Source: Artemisia argyi
Taxonomy: Eukaryota; Streptophyta; Magnoliopsida; Asterales; Asteraceae
Length of the DNA: 64,000 nt
Assembly: GCA_030686995.1 (NCBI GenBank)
Contig: CM060693.1
Coordinates: forward strand, 112,823,228 to 112,887,227
Direction of reading: 5' to 3'
Made by a program: the position numbers and the translations under genes
The notes under the pieces: generated by a model
The model's input: the letters and a program-made list of their open reading frames with translations, nothing else
Told to the model about the DNA's origin: nothing
The model's database searches: none
Shown: positions 58,702 to 64,000 of the stretch, one piece after another
Layout: every line of letters starts with the position of its first letter
Position numbering within the stretch: the first letter of the stretch is position 1

Positions 58702-61700
58702 TGATTGGCCTTGAACCGGTCAGACGATTATTGGTCAACCACTTGTGAATGGTCAACTATAATAGTCAAACAGCCTAGGCCAATGCTTCCGTGAAATACA
58801 GTGTTTTCCCGGGTCGTTATGTCCCGACGAGGTGTGGATGGTATTAAAAACGAATTTGTGATCGAGTGAATATGAACAGGAAAGGGTATAAGTGTGAGTG
58901 TGAGTGATTACACTAGGATTTTATAAAACAAAATAACTTAGATAAACTATTTTAACGATTACGTGAAAGCTAGGTATTTTAAAAACGTTTAATAACTAAA
59001 ACGCGTACGTTTAATTTAATTCTACGTAAACGTACGAAACAAAAACGATTTTAACTAAAGTAGGAATTTGCATGCCTTAGGGGCTTAAATGCAAATTAAA
59101 TAAACTTAAAATATTTATTTTATAATTACTTAATTATTTAATTAATTATTATTATTTAATAACTATTATTAATTATTTAATAATACACTAATAAATAAGA
59201 AAATGTAAAATAAGTCTAGAAAAGTAAAATTAAAACTTCTAAAAGTCTAAAATATTACAAAACTTATTTTAAAATTAAAATTATATTTTTCACACTATTT
59301 ATCTAATTATTATTAATTATTAACTATTTAATTATTAATTAACTAATTATATGATTTAAATTATTAAAAATACTAAAAAGACTTAGATAATTAAGAAGAT
59401 TTTTATAAATCTACTTAACCATCGCAGGAATCCTAAAAAATTATAAAAACTTTATTTTATGTATTTTTAAACTAATTTACTAATTATTATTCTAATTATT
59501 AATTAATTACCAATTAAACTATTTAAATTATAAAAACTAGTAAATGAACAGTAAAAATTATAAGAAAATTTCTAAAAATGTTTTACAACATATAAAAGCT
59601 AGAAAAAATATAAAAACTAGGTGTTACTTTGTAAAAACTAATTATGCTATTTAAAACTTAATTATTGATTAATTATTATTAAAACTAATTTTAATTCTAA
59701 TAAATACTAAATGACAAAATAAAAATCTGAGAAAATTATTAAAAATACTTTAATATAAAAGGAAATTAATATAAATATAAAAATATAGGTTACTTAATAA
59801 AAATCTAAAAATGAAAATTAAAATTTAAATTATATTAAATAGAAACTATCACTTATTTTAATATTTGATTTTCTGGATTTTTCTTTTAGAATGCTATTTT
59901 ATATCTAAAAAAAACTAACTTTTATAAAAACAACTATTTTAGAACTTAATAATAAGCACTGTGAGAGCTTAATAGCTTTACAGTTGACTTTGGTTGACCA
60001 AACAAGCAAATAAGCTCAAATGAGCTTAAGTGGGACCCACCATGGTTGAATCTGGTTCAAATGAGTTAAGAAAATATGTTTCAGCAAGAAAAAGCGATAA
60101 GTGTTCACAGAATAGGCTAATAAGCTCAAAATAAGCACTTGGTTTCTTATTACTCAACTGAAAATGGGACAGATTTGATTGCTTAATTCAGGTGGGGTCC
60201 ACTAAGTCCTAGGTCAAACAATTGGTCAAATCTTAAAGCCTGGTAGGAGGGGGGTTGGGAGAACCCAAATTAGATTAGTGAGACCCACTGAGGTGGTCAC
60301 AAACCACCACCAAAGTTGGTGGTGTGGGACTGTGGTGGCTGCAGCAGGGTAATACCTTGCCCTGCAAGTGTGTTGCTTGGGGTGTGGGGCCCAGTATAAA
60401 AATCCCAAAAATACAAGCTATGTGGGATACTGAAGTAGAGGTGGTAGACAACAAGTAGGAACAAGTTTCAAGTCCTAAATCTTTATACAAAATTCAAAAC
60501 AATTTCCCCAATATTTGGAAAAACTGAGTTTATGCTAATTTGACTTTTTGATTGAACTAGTTATTTTGACTTTTATGAGTTTTGAACCTAATCTATTGAC
60601 TGATTTAGTTATAATAGGCTATATTAAGACTAATCAAAGTTACTTTAACAACTTATGAAGAGATTTGAGTGAGTATGGATCCTAATGACCAAACAGTTAA
60701 CTATTATGCAATATTGGAGGTGATTTTGACTTTCTGTTAAATACTACTAAATTTCATGACTTATAAGAACTAGGTAGACCCTATGTGAGTTATGACAACC
60801 ATTAATACCAACAAAAACAGACTAGAGCATGCAAAGCACATCAATGCCAAACACCCCTTTACAGAAGGTTTATACTAACTCAACTAGGATTAGACCTTAA
60901 AATACCTAACTACTAATCTTAGCCAACTTAATAAACTATATTTAAGACTAATTAAGCGGTAAAATGCAACTACTAATGATAAGAAAAGTTAAATGCAAAA
61001 ATCAAACTAGTGACTTACAAGTGGTATATGACTGAGAGTTTAGAAACCAAGGAACCAACCTACAACCTAATAGCTTCCCAACAAGCTTTTTATACCAGAA
61101 CAACCATCATCCATAATCCAAGCTGCTTCATTCTTCTTGAATAATTTTTTTATTTTCCTTTTATTTTTCTTTGATTTTCTTGATTTTTGAGTTTTATAGA
61201 ATTATTAAACTAAACTGATTATAATGGAATAAAAACTTAAGAAAGCTTGCAATTAAGCTATGATGAGCTTAAATAAACACTGATTAACAACTTAACAACA
61301 CTGAGTGAAATTGTCAGTTTCACTTGAGATTGCCAAACTTGAATTTATTGAGCAACACTGAGATTAAAGGTTTAAGATGATTCAAAATATATTTAATTAA
61401 CTGAAGACAATTTAATTTAACTGAAATTACAAAATTAAAATAAAATTACACTACATACGATTGAATTACACTAAAACTAATCTAATAATCTCTCCTCCCT
61501 GCTTCTTTCTTCTTTATATTGGACTTATAGGGTTTGTGGGACCCACTGGACCATTTCCCACCACAAATTAGAGCCCTTGGATGACTGATGAATCCTAGCC
61601 GTTTAAAAGTGCTTTTTGGCGCCAAAAGGTGGAATTGGTAGCGTGTGAGGATTTCCAGGGCAATTAATGGGTTTGGGAGGTTGTGTGAGGTGGAGAGACA

Positions 61701-62601
61701 GGTGGGAGATAGTTTGGAGGCCAAGTTGTGGTGAAACCAGAGAGGTGGAAGGGTGGTTTTGGTTGCAGTGGTGTGAGGGAGAGGGATGAATAGTGTAGGC
61801 GGTTTGGGTGGGGTTTGACCATTTGACCCCGGTTTAATATTTTAAGGGGTTTGGGTGGGCTTTTGTAACTTTGGGCCTTGGGGAGTTAAGGGTGGGCTGG
61901 TGATGGTTTGTATTTGGGTTTGGTTTTGGGTTAATATTATTAAGGGTCCGTTTGTATTTGTAGAAATGAAAACCATAGGGACCAAAACTGTAAATTGCAG
62001 AAACTTAAGGGGTAGGTTGTGTAATATTTCCAAAGTTAATCAAGGGACTAAACTTGCAAATATTGAATACCCCAAGGACCAATAATGATAATTATTTTCC
62101 ATTTTAATATTTCCAGGGACCTTTTCTGTAATTTATGAAACTTCAGGGACCAATTATGTAATTTCACCAAACTTCACACCAAGGACCATTCCTGCAAAAG
62201 ATTAATAGCACAAGGACCAAAATTAATTTTCTCAAAGTTTTTTACATCCCAGGGACCATTTATGTCAATTTCCAAAGTATAGGGACTAAACTTGTAATTT
62301 TGTGATACTTTGCACCAAAGGACTAAATATGTAACTTTGTGATTAAAAAGGACCTTTGGTGACTTTTTCATGTTTTTAGAATAACCAGGGACTAGTTTTG
62401 ACAACTTTTGAAACTTGAGGGACTGAAACTGCCAATTATGCAAACTTTGTACGTTTTTTATCTGTTTTTGATTATTTTGCATTTGAAACATATAAAACAC
62501 ACTTCTAAGATATTTTAAGTATTTTGATGCATATTTGAGTGTTTTTGGATGTTTTGGCAGCTCAGATTAGTATAAAATGATGAGTATTTAGACACTCATC
62601 A
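58702..62601 (-). repeat. Element B 5' LTR (3900 bp)
   Basis: Full-length LTR. On the plus strand it starts TGATTGG and ends CACTCATCA. It contains the inverted GGTCCCTG array, the CTCGTCGGGACATAACGACC block shared with A and the gypsy LTR (58816-58837 inverted), and the terminal hairpin at 62578-62601. Confidence 0.88.
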
Positions 62602-64000
62602 GAGACTATTGGTTATCTGTTTTTGGCTTTGAGCACAAAGGCTCAGTGTAAGTTCTTTTCAGTCTCAAGTACCCATTCCTAATTGTGCACTTATTAGCTG
62701 TGGTTGCCCCTTTTTGTTGTTTAAATCTACTTATTTGTTCTTGTTTTAGGTTAATTTAAGCTTCAATTCAGTTTCATGTTGGTAGAATCCTATTTGACTC
62801 ACAAATCTTTCAAACAGTCAAAATAAAGGGGTGTTTGGATTAGTGGTGTGTAGGGTTATTCTGTTGTTGATTTATTGTTGTTTGGGTATTAGTACAATGC
62901 ATTAGGCTAATATAGGTCAAGTAAAGTTTCTAAACCAAGTCCCTTTTATAAAAAAGTCAAAATCACAAGGAATACTCCCTCACAGTTAACTGTGTGGGGT
63001 TTTGAATCCACAAACCCTCATTTTAGCTTATCTGTGGTGGTTTTAGCTTAATTTAGTTTGAGCTCAGGTGCCTTTGCCCCCCCCCCCTTTTTAGACCCTT
63101 CAAGTTTGTCCCTTTTTATGTGTTGAGCAAGGTGCTCAATTGGCTTATTTTACTGCTTATTGCTTATTCAGGGAAACTTTTTGGTTTATATTAACTTATT
63201 TAAACTTTCTTAACTTGTTTGAATCCTAATCCATCCCTGGTTTCAGCTTGAAGGTTATTTCATAGCTTTTAGCTTTGACAGTTGACCAAAGTCAACTGTC
63301 AAGCTCATAAGCCCTCAAATAGCTTATTTTTGATTTCCAAAAAAGTTGCTTTTGTAGAAATTTCATGTTTTTAGTTGTAAAATAGTTTTATAAAAGAAAA
63401 ATCCAGAAAATCTAAATTTAAAATAAGTGATAGTTTCTATTTAATGTAATTTAAATCTTAATTTTCCTTTTTAGATTGTTATTAAGCACTTGGCATTTTT
63501 ATATTTTTCTTAAATTCCTTTTATGTTAAAGTAATTTTAGTAATTTTCTCAGATTTTTATTTTGTCATTTAGTATTTATTAGATTTAATATTAGTTTAAT
63601 TAATAATTAAGTTTTAAATAGCATAATTAGTTTTTATAAAGTAAACCCAAGTTTTTATATTTTTCCTAGCTTTTATATGTTGTAAAATAATTTTATAAAT
63701 TTTCTTGTAATTTCTACTGTTCATTTGCTAGTTTTTATAATTTATTTAGTTTAATTAGTAACTAATTAATATTTAATAGAATAATTTGTAAAATAGTGTA
63801 AAAACTTATAAAATAAACTTTTTATAATTTTTTAGGATTCCTGTGATGGTTAATTAGATTTATAAAATTTTTCTTAATTTTCTAAGCCTTTTTATATTTT
63901 TAATAATTCTAATTAGTTTAATTAGGTAATTAATATATAATTAGTAATTAATTAATATAAAAACCACAAAAAGACAAAAATACATATTTTTAGTTTTAAA
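62602..64000 (+). repeat. Element A 3' LTR, second part (runs off window)
   Basis: Resumes at GAGACTATTGG, equivalent to 46205 of the 5' LTR, and continues to the window end (equivalent to about 48010). A 411-bp internal deletion at 63056 joins equivalents of 46659 and 47071, with TAG shared at the junction. About 570 bp of LTR should lie beyond 64000, followed by CATAC if the target duplication is intact. Confidence 0.85.

Larger units (their letters stand above)
52389..62601 (-). mobile_element. Element B: related non-autonomous element, minus strand
   Basis: 5' LTR 62601-58702, primer site, broken ORF 58411-56536, 3' tail with the same tandem repeats, polypurine tract, and 3' LTR 55503-52389. 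The 3' LTR is truncated and lacks its last 785 bp, equivalent to 58702-59486. It sits inside the 3' LTR of element A. Sequence resumes at 62602 at the equivalent of A position 46205, so the A/B boundary on the left also lost A positions 45418-46204. Confidence 0.82.
44684..64000 (+). mobile_element. Element A: non-autonomous large-LTR element, interrupted
   Basis: 5' LTR 44684-48577, primer-binding site, one ORF (48874-50823), 3' noncoding region, polypurine tract, then 3' LTR from 51659. The 3' LTR is broken at 52389 by element B (to 62601) and resumes at 62602 past the window end. There is no pol. The internal part is only 3.08 kb, shorter than the 3.9-kb LTR. The primer site and 3' tail match the gypsy element at 38862-44426, its likely autonomous relative. 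Confidence 0.8.

Overview
The window is nuclear DNA from a flowering plant. The evidence is multi-exon gene fragments with GT/AG introns, plant-type LINE, Ty3/gypsy, Helitron, pogo, hAT and Mutator-type elements, and long AT-rich spacers. Several retroelement proteins closely resemble, from memory, predicted proteins of Asteraceae, especially Tanacetum/Artemisia/Chrysanthemum. I place it in that family on recall only, not on a search. I see no convincingly intact host gene: nearly everything recognisable is a transposable element or a broken gene piece.

Layout. 0.5-2.7 kb: a minus-strand fragment of a Ulp1-protease-like family, embedded in clusters of the palindrome TCACATGTGA and 87-bp tandem repeats. 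3.0-3.4 kb: a plus-strand SAM-domain-like exon. 5.3-11.35 kb: a dead minus-strand L1-type LINE (RRM/DUF4283 ORF1; endonuclease, RT and zf-RVT ORF2) with a hAT-like MITE inside the endonuclease domain. 11.36-19.68 kb: a complete minus-strand LTR element with 1.44-kb LTRs and a 5-bp target duplication (CTACT). It encodes only gag plus two retropepsin-like domains and has no RT or integrase, so it is a non-autonomous gag-type element. 19.7-25.1 kb: spacer with a LINE RNase H relic, four small DNA transposons (Mutator-, hAT-, pogo/Emigrant- and fold-back-type), a copia primer-binding-site relic and AT microsatellites. 25.15-33.21 kb: a Helitron with good 5' and 3' termini, sitting inside an (AT)n tract. 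It carries Rep/helicase N-terminal remnants and pieces of three unrelated host genes: the spliceosome factor SKIP, translation factor eIF3b and a short-chain dehydrogenase. 33.9-38.6 kb: a decayed multi-exon Ulp1-like family member (N-terminal part only) with a 190-bp exon duplication. 38.86-44.43 kb: a truncated Athila/Tat-like gypsy element with PR, RT, RNase H and an uninterrupted integrase frame.

44.68-64.0 kb: two related non-autonomous elements with 3.9-kb LTRs. Element A (plus) carries one ORF with a zinc ribbon, three CX2CX3HX4C knuckles, a long acidic region and a hydrophobic segment. Element B (minus) is a close relative that jumped into A's 3' LTR. A later deletion with a TTA microhomology then removed about 0.79 kb from each side of the left A/B boundary. 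A's 3' LTR resumes at 62602 and runs off the window.

How parts may relate: the 3' noncoding tails of A and B match the tail of the nearby gypsy pol, and all share the same style of primer-binding site. An autonomous gypsy relative could therefore have supplied RT and integrase to A and B; this is inference. The most unusual items are the zinc-rich protein of A/B, the gag-only element with tandem protease-like domains and bZIP-like TGACG palindromes in its LTRs, and the gene-capturing Helitron.
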